Below, piece by piece: positions 1-7,236 of a stretch of DNA of 10,013 nucleotides. A program made the position numbers and the translations under genes. The notes under the pieces are model-generated. The model was not told where the DNA came from, did not search any database, and saw nothing but the letters and a program-made list of their open reading frames with translations. The stretch is from Bifidobacterium breve (GTDB lineage Bacteria > Actinomycetota > Acidimicrobiia > IMCC26256 > PALSA-555): positions 1-10,013 of the forward strand of contig CAMDCC010000084.1 in NCBI GenBank assembly GCA_945889545.1, read 5' to 3'. The first letter of the stretch is position 1. The number at the start of each line of letters is the position of its first letter.

Positions 1-1
1 C

Positions 2-2170
2 GGGCTCGAGATCAAGGTCGACGACGGCCAGGTCACGCGCATCCGGCCCGACCGCGACGACGTGTGGAGCAAGGGCTACATCTGCCCGAAGGGCACCACC
101 CTCGGTCATCTCCACCACGACCCCGACCGCCTGCGCGCACCGATGGTGCGCGACGGCGCCGACTGGCGTGAGGTGTCATGGCGCGAGGCGTTCGCGCGCT
201 GTGACGAGCTGATCCGCAGCGTCATCGACACCCACGGGCCCGAAGCGCTCACGGCGTACATCGGCAACCCGACCGCCCACAACTTCTCGCTCGGCCGCTA
301 CGTGGGGCTCTTCATGGGACTCGCCGCGATCAAGATGATCTATTCGGCCGGCACGGTCGACCAGTGGCCGAAGAACGTGGCCTGCGCGCTCATGTACGGG
401 AACATGTGGCAGATCCCGGCGCCCGACGTGCCGCGCACCGACCTCTTCCTCGTGCTCGGCGCCAACCCGCAGGCGTCGCAGGGCAGCCTGCTCGCCTGCC
501 CCGATCTGCTCGGCGAGATCGAGCTCATCCGCAAGCGTGGCGGCAAGACGATCGTGATCGACCCGCGCCGCACCGGCACCGCCGACAAGGCCGACGAGTG
601 GATCCCGATCGTGCCCGGCACCGACGCTGCGCTCCTGCTCGCGATGGTCAACGTCCTCTTTACTGATGGTCTCGTCGACCTCGGGCACCTCGACGGGATC
701 GTCGACGGCGTCGACGCGGTCGCCGCCGCCTGTGAGGGCTTCACGCCCGAGTCCGTCGCCGACACCTGCGGTGTGCCGGCCGCAACGATCCGTCGCCTCG
801 CCCACGACGTCGCCGCCGCGCCGAGCGCGGCCGTCTACGGGCGCATCGGACTCTGCAACCAGGAGTTCGGCACCCTCGCGTCGTGGCTCATCGACGTGGT
901 GAACATCCTCACCGCCAACTTCGACCGGCCGGGTGGCTTGATGTTCGGCAATCCGATCGCGTGGTCGTTGGCGTCGTTGCCGAACCCGCAGTGGGCCGAC
1001 GGCTACGAGTTCGGGCGCTGGCGCAGCCGCGTGCGCGGCGCGCCCGAGGTGCTGGGCCAGGTGCCGGTGTCGTGCCTCGCCGAGGAGATCGCCACGCCGG
1101 GCGACGGCCAGATCAAGGGCCTCATCACGATCGCCGGCAACCCGGCGATCTCCGCGCCCGACGCGGCGCGACTCAGCGACGCGCTCCCGATGCTCGAGTG
1201 CATGATCAGCGTCGACAACTACCTCAACGAGACGACGCGCCACGCGCACGTGATCCTGCCCGGGCTCTCCGCGCTCGAGCAGCCGCACTACGACGAGCTG
1301 ATCTGGATGTGGGCCACGCGCAGCGCGGGCAACTACTCACCGCCGGTGTTCCCCCGCGACGACCGCCCGCACGAGTGGGAGATCCTCACCCGACTCGGTG
1401 CGATGGTCGCCGGCATGCAGCACGACGAGATCGACGTGCGCACGCTCGACGACGGCTACTTCTCCGCGCTCGCGCAGGCGAAAGGCCTCGACGCCAACGA
1501 AGTGCTCGCCCAGTACGCGGGCACGGCGTATGAAGGTGGTGGCCCGGAACGGCTGCTCGACCTCACGATCCGCACCGGCCCGTGGGGCGACTGGTACGGG
1601 CGCGAGCCAAACGGTCTCACGCTCGAGTCGTTCAAGGAGCAGCCGCACGGCATCGACAAAGGCCCGATGGTCCCGAGGCTCCCCGACATCCTGACCACGA
1701 AGTCAGGAAAGCTCGAGCTCGCGCCGGAGTACATCACCGCCGACGTGCCGCGCCTCCGCGCACGACTCGATCGGGCGAGCAACGGACTCGTGCTCATCAG
1801 TCGACGCCACCTGCGCTCGAACAACTCGTGGATGCACAACGTGAAGGTGCTCGTGAAGGGCAAAGATCGCTGCACGCTCCTCGTGCACCCCGAAGATGCC
1901 AAACGCACAGGAGTCGTCGACGGTGGCCTCGCCCGCGTGAGCTCGGGGGCTGGCACCCTCGACGTCCCGGTCGAGGTGAGCGACGAGATGATGCCCGGCG
2001 TCGTGAGCCTCCCCCACGGCTGGGGTCACGACGTCGAAGGCGTCCGCATGTCTGTGGCCCGCGAGCACGCCGGCGTCAACAACAACGTCCTCGCCCCCGG
2101 CCACTTGGTCGACGAGATCTCCGGGAACGCAATGGTGAATGGCATCCCCGTCGAGGTCGTGCCCGTCTGA
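2..2170 (+). CDS. Molybdopterin-dependent oxidoreductase, large subunit (5' partial)
   Basis: This is a catalytic subunit of the DMSO-reductase (Mo/W-bisPGD) superfamily; its substrate cannot be told from the sequence. The reading frame is open from base 2 and already matches the N-terminal Fe4S4 domain (GLEIKVDDGQVTRIRPD, then WSKGYICPKG with the last cluster Cys). The true start and the first three cluster cysteines therefore lie left of the window, and the in-frame GTG at 62 is internal. About 722 residues are present. Next come the pterin-binding core (YIGNPTAHNFSLG, SAGTVDQWP, LFLVLGANPQASQGS, IVIDPRRTGTADKADE, PGTDAALLLAM) and a C-terminal dinucleotide-binding domain (LISRRHLRSNNSWMHN, SLPHGWGHD, GVNNNVLAPGHLVDEISGNA). 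I could not assign the Mo-ligating residue; no Cys or in-frame TGA is evident near SAGTVDQ. Actinobacterial relatives often act without membrane partners, and none is visible downstream. The family call is very secure; the function is open. Confidence 0.93.
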   Translation, partial: GLEIKVDDGQVTRIRPDRDDVWSKGYICPKGTTLGHLHHDPDRLRAPMVRDGADWREVSWREAFARCDELIRSVIDTHGPEALTAYIGNPTAHNFSLGRYVGLFMGLAAIKMIYSAGTVDQWPKNVACALMYGNMWQIPAPDVPRTDLFLVLGANPQASQGSLLACPDLLGEIELIRKRGGKTIVIDPRRTGTADKADEWIPIVPGTDAALLLAMVNVLFTDGLVDLGHLDGIVDGVDAVAAACEGFTPESVADTCGVPAATIRRLAHDVAAAPSAAVYGRIGLCNQEFGTLASWLIDVVNILTANFDRPGGLMFGNPIAWSLASLPNPQWADGYEFGRWRSRVRGAPEVLGQVPVSCLAEEIATPGDGQIKGLITIAGNPAISAPDAARLSDALPMLECMISVDNYLNETTRHAHVILPGLSALEQPHYDELIWMWATRSAGNYSPPVFPRDDRPHEWEILTRLGAMVAGMQHDEIDVRTLDDGYFSALAQAKGLDANEVLAQYAGTAYEGGGPERLLDLTIRTGPWGDWYGREPNGLTLESFKEQPHGIDKGPMVPRLPDILTTKSGKLELAPEYITADVPRLRARLDRASNGLVLISRRHLRSNNSWMHNVKVLVKGKDRCTLLVHPEDAKRTGVVDGGLARVSSGAGTLDVPVEVSDEMMPGVVSLPHGWGHDVEGVRMSVAREHAGVNNNVLAPGHLVDEISGNAMVNGIPVEVVPV

Positions 2171-2204
2171 GGACCAGCGGTGGCACCCGTCAACCTCAGA
2201 CGGG
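2162..2204 (+). terminator. Terminator-like hairpin containing the oxidoreductase stop codon
   Basis: The arms cccgtctgagg (2162-2172) and cctcagacggg (2194-2204) are perfect reverse complements of 11 bp separated by a 21-nt loop. The stop codon TGA (2168-2170) lies inside the left arm. There is no T-tract after the right arm (gatacttcgg follows), so this is not a textbook intrinsic terminator. T-poor hairpin terminators are common in high-GC actinobacteria. Its place at the gene end, before a gene of different character, supports termination or mRNA 3'-end protection. Confidence 0.6.
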
Positions 2205-2297
2205 ATACTTCGGAGTGGCCACTGTTGCGCAGCCGCCTGACGGCTCACGAGGCTTGCGGCAAGACCCGCTCACCTGAAGACTGGTCCGCGAACGCAC

Positions 2298-4166
2298 TTG
2301 TACAGCGGCACGTCTCTCGACTTCATTGACCACACACAGCGCGAGCAAATCGCTGGGCAACTCTCCGACAACTACTTCGAGCACTTTCGTTACCGAGCTT
2401 CCGAGAGCGAAGTCCGGTCGTGGCAGAACTCGCTCGTGCGCATGGCGTCGGTCTTTGAACTTGCGGACCTCCGAGACCAGGGGGTCATCGTCGAGTATCA
2501 GCTTCCACTCACCTCGAAGCGTCTCGACGTGATGGTGACCGGGCACGGATCTGAAGGGGTTCCGGGCGCGGTCATCGTTGAGCTCAAGCAGTGGGACCGA
2601 GTCGAGTCATCGACAATCGACGAGTGCGTCGCAACGTTCGTTGGTGGCCGCGTCCGCGATGTCCTGCATCCATCGCGCCAAGCAGGCGACTACCAGCAGT
2701 ACCTCATGGATACGCACACATCCTTTTCGGGTGGAGGCATCGTCTTGAGGTCATGCGGCTACCTCCACAATCTGCATCGAGATCATGCCCAGGAGATCTT
2801 CGACGAAAAGTTCGAAACGCTCGTGCGTCAATGCCCACCTTTCACGCTTGACGACATCGACGATTTCATTCCGTTCCTCAGCAACACCGTTGGCGAAGGC
2901 GGTGGGGCAGATCCACTCCGCGAGGTTCTGGAAGGTTCGTACAGACCACACCGCCGCTTGCTCGAACACACCGCCTCGGTGATTCGTAACGAACCGGCAT
3001 TCACCCTGCTCGACGAGCAACGCGTTGCCTTCAACCACGTCTTGGCTCTCGTGCGGGCGTATGCGCTTTCGAATCGGGGGACGGCGGTCCTCATCCGAGG
3101 TGGCCCGGGTACTGGGAAGAGCCTGATCGCGATCAATCTCTTGGCTGAGATGGCAGCGCAGGGCTACGTATCGCTCCACGCAACCGGTTTGAAGGCATTC
3201 ACCGAGAACCTGCGAAAGGTGGTCGGGCGACGCGCGGCGAGTCAGTTCATCTACTTCAACTCATTCTCGAGTGCGGAGCCGCATTTGATCGACCTCCTTG
3301 TGCGTGACGAGGCGCACCGAATTCGGGAATCGAGCAACAACCGGTTCATGAAGAAGGAGGACCGTTCAGACAAGGCCCAAGTCGAGGAACTGATCGATGC
3401 CTCGAAAGTCTCGGTGTTCCTCATTGACGACATGCAGGTCGTTCGTCCTGGCGAGGTGGGCTCTTCGGACCTGGTTCGGGAAGCCGCCGCTGCCCGGGGA
3501 ATCACCGTGGTCGAGCATGAGCTCGAGGATCAGTTTCGGTGCAATGGCTCTGACTCGTACATCCAATGGGTCGACAACACGCTCGACCTGCGCCGCACGC
3601 CCCACGTGCTGTGGGAGCGCAACGACCCATTCGATTTCGATGCGCTCGACACACCTCAGGAATTGGATGCGCTGATCAGGTCGAGGGCTGCAGAAGGCGC
3701 GTCTGCCCGTCTCGTCGCCGGGTTCTGCTGGCCGTGGAGCAAGCCCAACTCCGACGGCAGCCTCGTCGAAGACGTGACGATCGATGGATGGTCCCGGCCG
3801 TGGAACGCCAAGGCCGAAGCAGGTCGTTTGGCGCCTGGGATTCCGAAGAGCAACTTCTGGGCCTCGGACCCTGCGGGACTTGATCAGGTCGGGTGCGTCT
3901 ACACGGCCCAGGGCTTCGAGTTCGAGTACGTGGGGATCGTCTGGAAACGAGATCTTGTGTATCGGTTCGACGAGGGCTGGGTCGGTCAGCCCGAGTACAG
4001 CCACGACTCCATCGTCCGGGGATCTGCGAAGAAGTCAGCGGAGCGCTTCACAACTCTCGTGAAACACACCTACCGGGTGCTCCTCACACGAGGTCTCAGC
4101 GGCTGCTACGTCTACTTCGAAGACGCGCAGACTCGCGACTTCGTGCTCTCCCGGACGGAACGGTGA
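2298..4166 (+). CDS. PD-(D/E)XK nuclease-DUF2075 helicase fusion
   Basis: This 622-aa protein belongs to the DUF2075/COG3410 group of SF1 helicase-like ATPases, related to the helicase half of Schlafen proteins. The N-terminal ~200 residues look like a PD-(D/E)XK nuclease: E66, D77 (KRLDVMV), E95-L-K97 (VIVELKQW) and a QxxxY motif at Q128-Y132 (HPSRQAGDYQQYL). The helicase part shows Walker A GGPGTGKS (268-275), DEAH at 337-340, LIDDMQVV (375-382), the QFRCNGSDSYIQWVD segment (412-426), VYTAQGFEFEYVGIVW (534-549) and TYRVLLTRG (591-599). All core motifs are intact. The likely start is TTG 2298; no good Shine-Dalgarno is seen (gaag at 2276 is too far) and the frame opens only at 2241. The stop overlaps the next gene's start. 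Base composition looks lower in GC than the flanks. ATP-driven nucleic-acid cleavage or remodelling is inferred; a defence role is plausible but unproven. Confidence 0.9.
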   Translation: MYSGTSLDFIDHTQREQIAGQLSDNYFEHFRYRASESEVRSWQNSLVRMASVFELADLRDQGVIVEYQLPLTSKRLDVMVTGHGSEGVPGAVIVELKQWDRVESSTIDECVATFVGGRVRDVLHPSRQAGDYQQYLMDTHTSFSGGGIVLRSCGYLHNLHRDHAQEIFDEKFETLVRQCPPFTLDDIDDFIPFLSNTVGEGGGADPLREVLEGSYRPHRRLLEHTASVIRNEPAFTLLDEQRVAFNHVLALVRAYALSNRGTAVLIRGGPGTGKSLIAINLLAEMAAQGYVSLHATGLKAFTENLRKVVGRRAASQFIYFNSFSSAEPHLIDLLVRDEAHRIRESSNNRFMKKEDRSDKAQVEELIDASKVSVFLIDDMQVVRPGEVGSSDLVREAAAARGITVVEHELEDQFRCNGSDSYIQWVDNTLDLRRTPHVLWERNDPFDFDALDTPQELDALIRSRAAEGASARLVAGFCWPWSKPNSDGSLVEDVTIDGWSRPWNAKAEAGRLAPGIPKSNFWASDPAGLDQVGCVYTAQGFEFEYVGIVWKRDLVYRFDEGWVGQPEYSHDSIVRGSAKKSAERFTTLVKHTYRVLLTRGLSGCYVYFEDAQTRDFVLSRTER

Positions 4167-4492
4167 CCGCGCCCGATCTCGAAGTGTTGCGTGATCGGTT
4201 GCGCGCGTTCGCCGAAGCACGCGATTGGGTGCAGTTCCATGATCCCAAGAACCTCTCGATGGCACTCGCGGTCGAAACAGCTGAACTGCTAGAGATCTTT
4301 CAGTGGCTCACGCCTACTGAGGCGATAGCGATCATGGCCGATGAGGAGCAGGCGCGCGCGGTGTCCGACGAGCTAGCGGATGTCCTGATCTATCTAGTGC
4401 GTATCGCAGATGTCCTCGACGTAGAACTGACTCGCGAAGCGCACGCCAAGATCGATCGCAACGAGAAACGATTCCCGCCCCTCCGCGAGTAG
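4163..4492 (+). CDS. MazG-like nucleotide pyrophosphohydrolase (dCTPase/RS21-C6 type)
   Basis: This 109-aa all-alpha NTP pyrophosphohydrolase should hydrolyse a (d)NTP to its monophosphate and PPi using Mg2+. The metal-binding ExxE...ExxD signature is present: E38 and E41 (VETAELLEIFQW) and E70 and D73 (DELADVLIYLV). The flanking FHDPKNLSMAL (25-35) and FQWL segments resemble the RS21-C6/DCTPP1 (dCTP pyrophosphatase) branch rather than two-domain housekeeping MazG. The C-terminal KIDRNEKRFP matches the usual MazG-type tail. The start is GTG 4163, whose bases overlap the upstream TGA (GTGA), so translation is probably coupled to the nuclease-helicase gene. The frame is also open further upstream, but that stretch lies inside the helicase gene. 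The preferred substrate is inferred from motif resemblance only. Confidence 0.9.
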   Translation: MTAPDLEVLRDRLRAFAEARDWVQFHDPKNLSMALAVETAELLEIFQWLTPTEAIAIMADEEQARAVSDELADVLIYLVRIADVLDVELTREAHAKIDRNEKRFPPLRE

Positions 4493-4494
4493 AA

Positions 4495-5685
4495 CTATCC
4501 CTTCTCGGTCCCCACGATGCCCACGAACGACACCATCTCGCCGGGGTAGCCGCCGAGGTTGTGGACCAGGCCGAGGCCGCGGTCGGCGTGCTTGATGCGC
4601 CGCTCCTCCGGGGCTTGGCCGGTGAGCTGAAGCCAGTTCTCGAAGAACATGCGCAGGCCCGACGCGCCGACCGGGTGACCGAACGACTTGAGACCGCCGT
4701 CGGGGTTCACCGGCAAGTCGCCCTCGAGGTCGAAGGTGCCGTTCAGCACTTCCTTCCACGCGGTGCCGCGCTCGGCGAAGCCGAGGTCTTCGTAGATGAG
4801 CAGCTCGGCTGGCGTGAAGCAGTCGTGCACCTCGGCCATCGCGAGTTGTGAGCGCGGGTCGGTCACGCCGGCCTGCTCGTACGCGTCGCGTCCGGCCTGC
4901 TCGATCTCGGGGAAGTGCGTGTAGTCGTAGCTGGGGTCGGTGTTGCCGGTCGCGTCACCTGAGATGAACTGGAGGCCCTTGATGTACAGCGGGGTGTCGG
5001 TGTACTTGTGCGCGTCTTCGGCCCGCACCACGATCGCCGCCGCGCTGCCGTCGGCCACACCCGAGCAGTCGTACACACCCAGGGTTCCGGCCATGAGCGG
5101 CGCGTTGCAGATCGTGTCCATCGTGACTTCCTTGCGGAACTGCGCCCGCTCGTTGCGCGCACCGTTCTGGTGGTTCTTCCACGCAATGCGGGCGAGCACC
5201 TCACGCATCTGCTCGTCGCTCACGCCGTACTTCTTGCCGTAGGCCGGCGCGCACATGGCGTACATCGCGGCCGCGGCGAGCGTGCGGTTCGTGCCGTCGG
5301 TAGACGGGCCGCCGCCGCTGGCTAGGCCCTGGTAGCCCGGGTCCTTCACCTTCTCGACGCCCACGGCCATCGCCACGTCGTACGCGCCGCTCGCCACCGC
5401 GTACATCGCGTTGCGCATCGCCTCCGAGCCGGTGCAGCAGTAGTTCTCGACCCTCGTGACGGGCTTGCGCATCTCGAGCGGACGGCTGAGCGTCTGGCCA
5501 CCGCTGCCCATCGCGGTGCCGAGCCAGTACGCGTCGATGTCGTCCTTGGTCAGGCCGACGGAGTCGAACGCCTCCTGGGTGGACGTCAGCAAGAGCTCGT
5601 CGGTGCCCTTGTCCCACTGCTCGCCGAACTTCGTGCAGCCCATGCCGACGATGGCGACCTGGTCCTTGATGCCGTGTGAACCCAC
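4495..5685 (-). CDS. Thiolase family protein (SCP2/lipid-transfer type acetyl-CoA acetyltransferase-like)
   Basis: This 396-aa protein is a thiolase-fold enzyme of the nonspecific lipid-transfer/SCP2-thiolase group. Members cleave or form C-C bonds on acyl-CoA, and some work as retro-aldolases with a DUF35 partner. The nucleophile region is VENYCCTGSEAMRNA, with C83 aligning to the catalytic Cys; VHDCFTPAE (H287) and GGLKSFGHPVGASG (H337) follow. The C-terminal HNLGGYPG replaces the Cys-containing CxG motif of classical thiolases, as is usual for this branch. The start GTG 5685 has a strong Shine-Dalgarno AAGGAG (5698-5693) seven bases upstream. The gene lies 38 bp downstream of the HMGCS-like/OB-fold gene on the same strand, so the two are very likely co-transcribed and may form one complex. 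The acyl substrate (fatty acid, sterol side chain or short chain) cannot be read from the sequence. Confidence 0.92.
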   Translation of the reverse strand: MGSHGIKDQVAIVGMGCTKFGEQWDKGTDELLLTSTQEAFDSVGLTKDDIDAYWLGTAMGSGGQTLSRPLEMRKPVTRVENYCCTGSEAMRNAMYAVASGAYDVAMAVGVEKVKDPGYQGLASGGGPSTDGTNRTLAAAAMYAMCAPAYGKKYGVSDEQMREVLARIAWKNHQNGARNERAQFRKEVTMDTICNAPLMAGTLGVYDCSGVADGSAAAIVVRAEDAHKYTDTPLYIKGLQFISGDATGNTDPSYDYTHFPEIEQAGRDAYEQAGVTDPRSQLAMAEVHDCFTPAELLIYEDLGFAERGTAWKEVLNGTFDLEGDLPVNPDGGLKSFGHPVGASGLRMFFENWLQLTGQAPEERRIKHADRGLGLVHNLGGYPGEMVSFVGIVGTEKG

Positions 5686-5723
5686 GATGGCGCTCCTTGT
5701 GTCGATCTAGCCGTTGAAGTCTC

Positions 5724-7106
5724 TCACCCGCCGCGGAGGGGGCGGGCCTTCCAGAAGTAGTTGTGGATGCTGTCGCCGGTGCCGAGCTTGCGGAACGTCA
5801 GCTCCACTCGGTCGCCCATCGCGATCTTCGACGCGTCGAGGTCGCAGAGCTCGAGCGCTGAGCGAGTGCCGTTGTCCATGTCGACGACGGCGTACGTGAT
5901 CGGCGGGCTCGGCGAGAAGGCGATCCGGTCGATCGTGAACGTGGAGATCGTTCCCTCCACGTCCGACATCGGCACGGCTTCGGCGTCGGCCTTGTGCGGC
6001 GGTGCGTGAATCTCCCCCGCCTCGTCCTTCGACGCCACGAACCCGTACTTCCAGTCGGTGACTCGGCCCGCGGCCGCGGCCGAGATGCGCGACGGCTCGG
6101 GGCGGCGCGGCCCTTCAACCTCCACCCACTTCCGCCACGACAGGTACTTGCCGTAGGTGACGGGGCCCGACGCACCGATCTGCGTGGCGATCGTGCGTGC
6201 CGGCTTCCAGGCCTTGATGGCGTCGGTCGTGCGGAAGATGAGGCAGTCGGCACCGTCTGCAAGAGAGAGGACTGCGATCACCTCTCCGGGCTTGGCCGTC
6301 TCGAGCACGCTCGTGAGCAGCAGCGCCGGATGTGCCGTACCGGTCCAGCCAACCGTGGAATCGAGCGCGTCGACGATCTTCTCCTTGTCGACGCCGAGCC
6401 GCGGCGTGAGCGCGCGCACTGCACGGGGGTGCGTGCCCGTGACGATGAGGTGATCGATGTCGCCCGCGGAGAGCTCGGCCTGCTTCAGCGCTGCGTTGAA
6501 CGCCTCTTCACCGAGCGGGAGGTACTTCGTCTCTCCAAAGCGCTCCTCCCAGCTCTTCGAGCGCTTCTCGCCCGGGAGACGCCAGTGATCGATGAACTCC
6601 TCGGTCGTGGCCGCGAAGCCGATCGTCTCGGCGATGACCGGCGCGACGTCGTCGGAGCCGACGAGGATCGCCGCGGCGCCGTCGCCACCCGCCGACTCGT
6701 CGGCGCTCGTGGGCATGCCGTCGCGCAGGTCGGAGCTCACGACGAGCAGCGGGACCGTCGATCCGATCGCGGCGACGAGCGCGCCCATGCCTGAGCGGAC
6801 TGCGCCACCGAAGTCGTAGGCCACGGCCTCGCGGTCGAGACGTAGTGCGGCGTGGATCGCCGTCGCGTTCGTCTTGTCGAGATAGGCCGGATTGGCGGTC
6901 GCGAACCCGATCCCCTGCGGCCGCGCACCGCCAGCCGACTTCAGGGCGAGGCGCGCCGCCTCCACTCCCATGGTGGTGGTGTCCTCGTCGTAGGAGGCAA
7001 CGGCGCGCTGACCCTTGCCGCCCCCGGCGCCGAAGGTCTCTTTGATCTGTCCCCGGTCGAGTCGCCAATAGGGGACGTACGCGGCGGCGCTCAGAATTCC
7101 CTGCAT
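5724..7106 (-). CDS. HMG-CoA synthase-fold protein fused to DUF35/OB-fold domain, catalytic Cys and Zn ribbon degenerate
   Basis: This 460-aa two-domain protein has an N-terminal (about 1-330) HMG-CoA synthase/KAS-III thiolase fold: MQGILSAAAYVPYWRL, ASYDEDTTTMGVEAARLAL, DESAGGDGAAAILVG, LIVTGTHPRAVRAL. The C-terminal (about 340-460) DUF35-type domain includes DWKYGFVAS and the OB-fold segments ITYAVVDMDNG and GDRVELTFRKL. In active HMGCS the catalytic Cys sits in the stretch corresponding to YDFGGAVRSGMGAL; here that position is V103. The usual DUF35 zinc ribbon CxxCGxxxxPPxxxCxxC reads KDEAGEIHAPPHKADAEA, with no Cys. The protein may therefore be a non-catalytic scaffold or acyl-CoA channel for the thiolase encoded 38 bp downstream, much as DUF35 proteins bridge thiolase and HMGCS in archaea. 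The start ATG 7106 has Shine-Dalgarno AGGAAG (7118-7113) six bases upstream. It is probably the first gene of the operon. Confidence 0.88.
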   Translation of the reverse strand: MQGILSAAAYVPYWRLDRGQIKETFGAGGGKGQRAVASYDEDTTTMGVEAARLALKSAGGARPQGIGFATANPAYLDKTNATAIHAALRLDREAVAYDFGGAVRSGMGALVAAIGSTVPLLVVSSDLRDGMPTSADESAGGDGAAAILVGSDDVAPVIAETIGFAATTEEFIDHWRLPGEKRSKSWEERFGETKYLPLGEEAFNAALKQAELSAGDIDHLIVTGTHPRAVRALTPRLGVDKEKIVDALDSTVGWTGTAHPALLLTSVLETAKPGEVIAVLSLADGADCLIFRTTDAIKAWKPARTIATQIGASGPVTYGKYLSWRKWVEVEGPRRPEPSRISAAAAGRVTDWKYGFVASKDEAGEIHAPPHKADAEAVPMSDVEGTISTFTIDRIAFSPSPPITYAVVDMDNGTRSALELCDLDASKIAMGDRVELTFRKLGTGDSIHNYFWKARPLRGG

Positions 7107-7191
7107 CCACTTCTTCCTGTCGCTGGTTCTTCATGTCGCTGGGCAGCGCGGGGAGTCTATGACGCCGCTGTCAGATCCTCGGGTGCTCGGT

Positions 7192-7236
7192 CATCTGGCG
7201 TCGGTCGCGCCACCGGCCCTGCAAGAACGCCAGATG
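7192..7236. repeat. 10-bp perfect inverted repeat in the divergent intergenic region
   Basis: catctggcgt (7192-7201) and acgccagatg (7227-7236) are perfect reverse complements with a 25-nt gap. Inside the gap, cggt (7202-7205) and accg (7212-7215) could form a second small stem. It lies between the leftward HMGCS-like operon and the rightward small membrane-protein gene. It could be an operator or a structured leader; no regulator gene is adjacent to help decide. A weak minus-strand TANNNT box (TAGACT, 7159-7154) lies 47 bases before the operon start. Confidence 0.45.

Noticed and set aside
62..64. GTG at 62 as the start of the oxidoreductase
   Set aside because: The same frame is open to base 2 and those upstream codons encode typical Fe4S4-domain sequence, so the gene starts outside the window.
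176..1288. Long minus-strand open frame of 370 codons inside the oxidoreductase
   Set aside because: It is an Arg/Asp/Val-rich shadow frame of the high-GC coding strand with no recognisable domain, and it is fully covered by the secure oxidoreductase gene.
2251..2262. cttgcggcaag small hairpin before the helicase gene
   Set aside because: The stem is only 4-5 bp with a 1-3 base loop, easily explained by chance in GC-rich DNA.
4163..4492. MazG-like gene as the antitoxin-linked housekeeping MazG
   Set aside because: Housekeeping MazG has two MazG domains and is much longer. This is a single short domain with RS21-C6/DCTPP1-like FHDPKN and FQW segments, and no mazEF-type genes are nearby.
5994..6794. 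Plus-strand 266-codon open frame opposite the HMGCS-like gene
   Set aside because: Composition is typical of an antisense shadow (Arg/Ala/Asp repeats), there is no family resemblance, and the minus-strand protein has clear domains.
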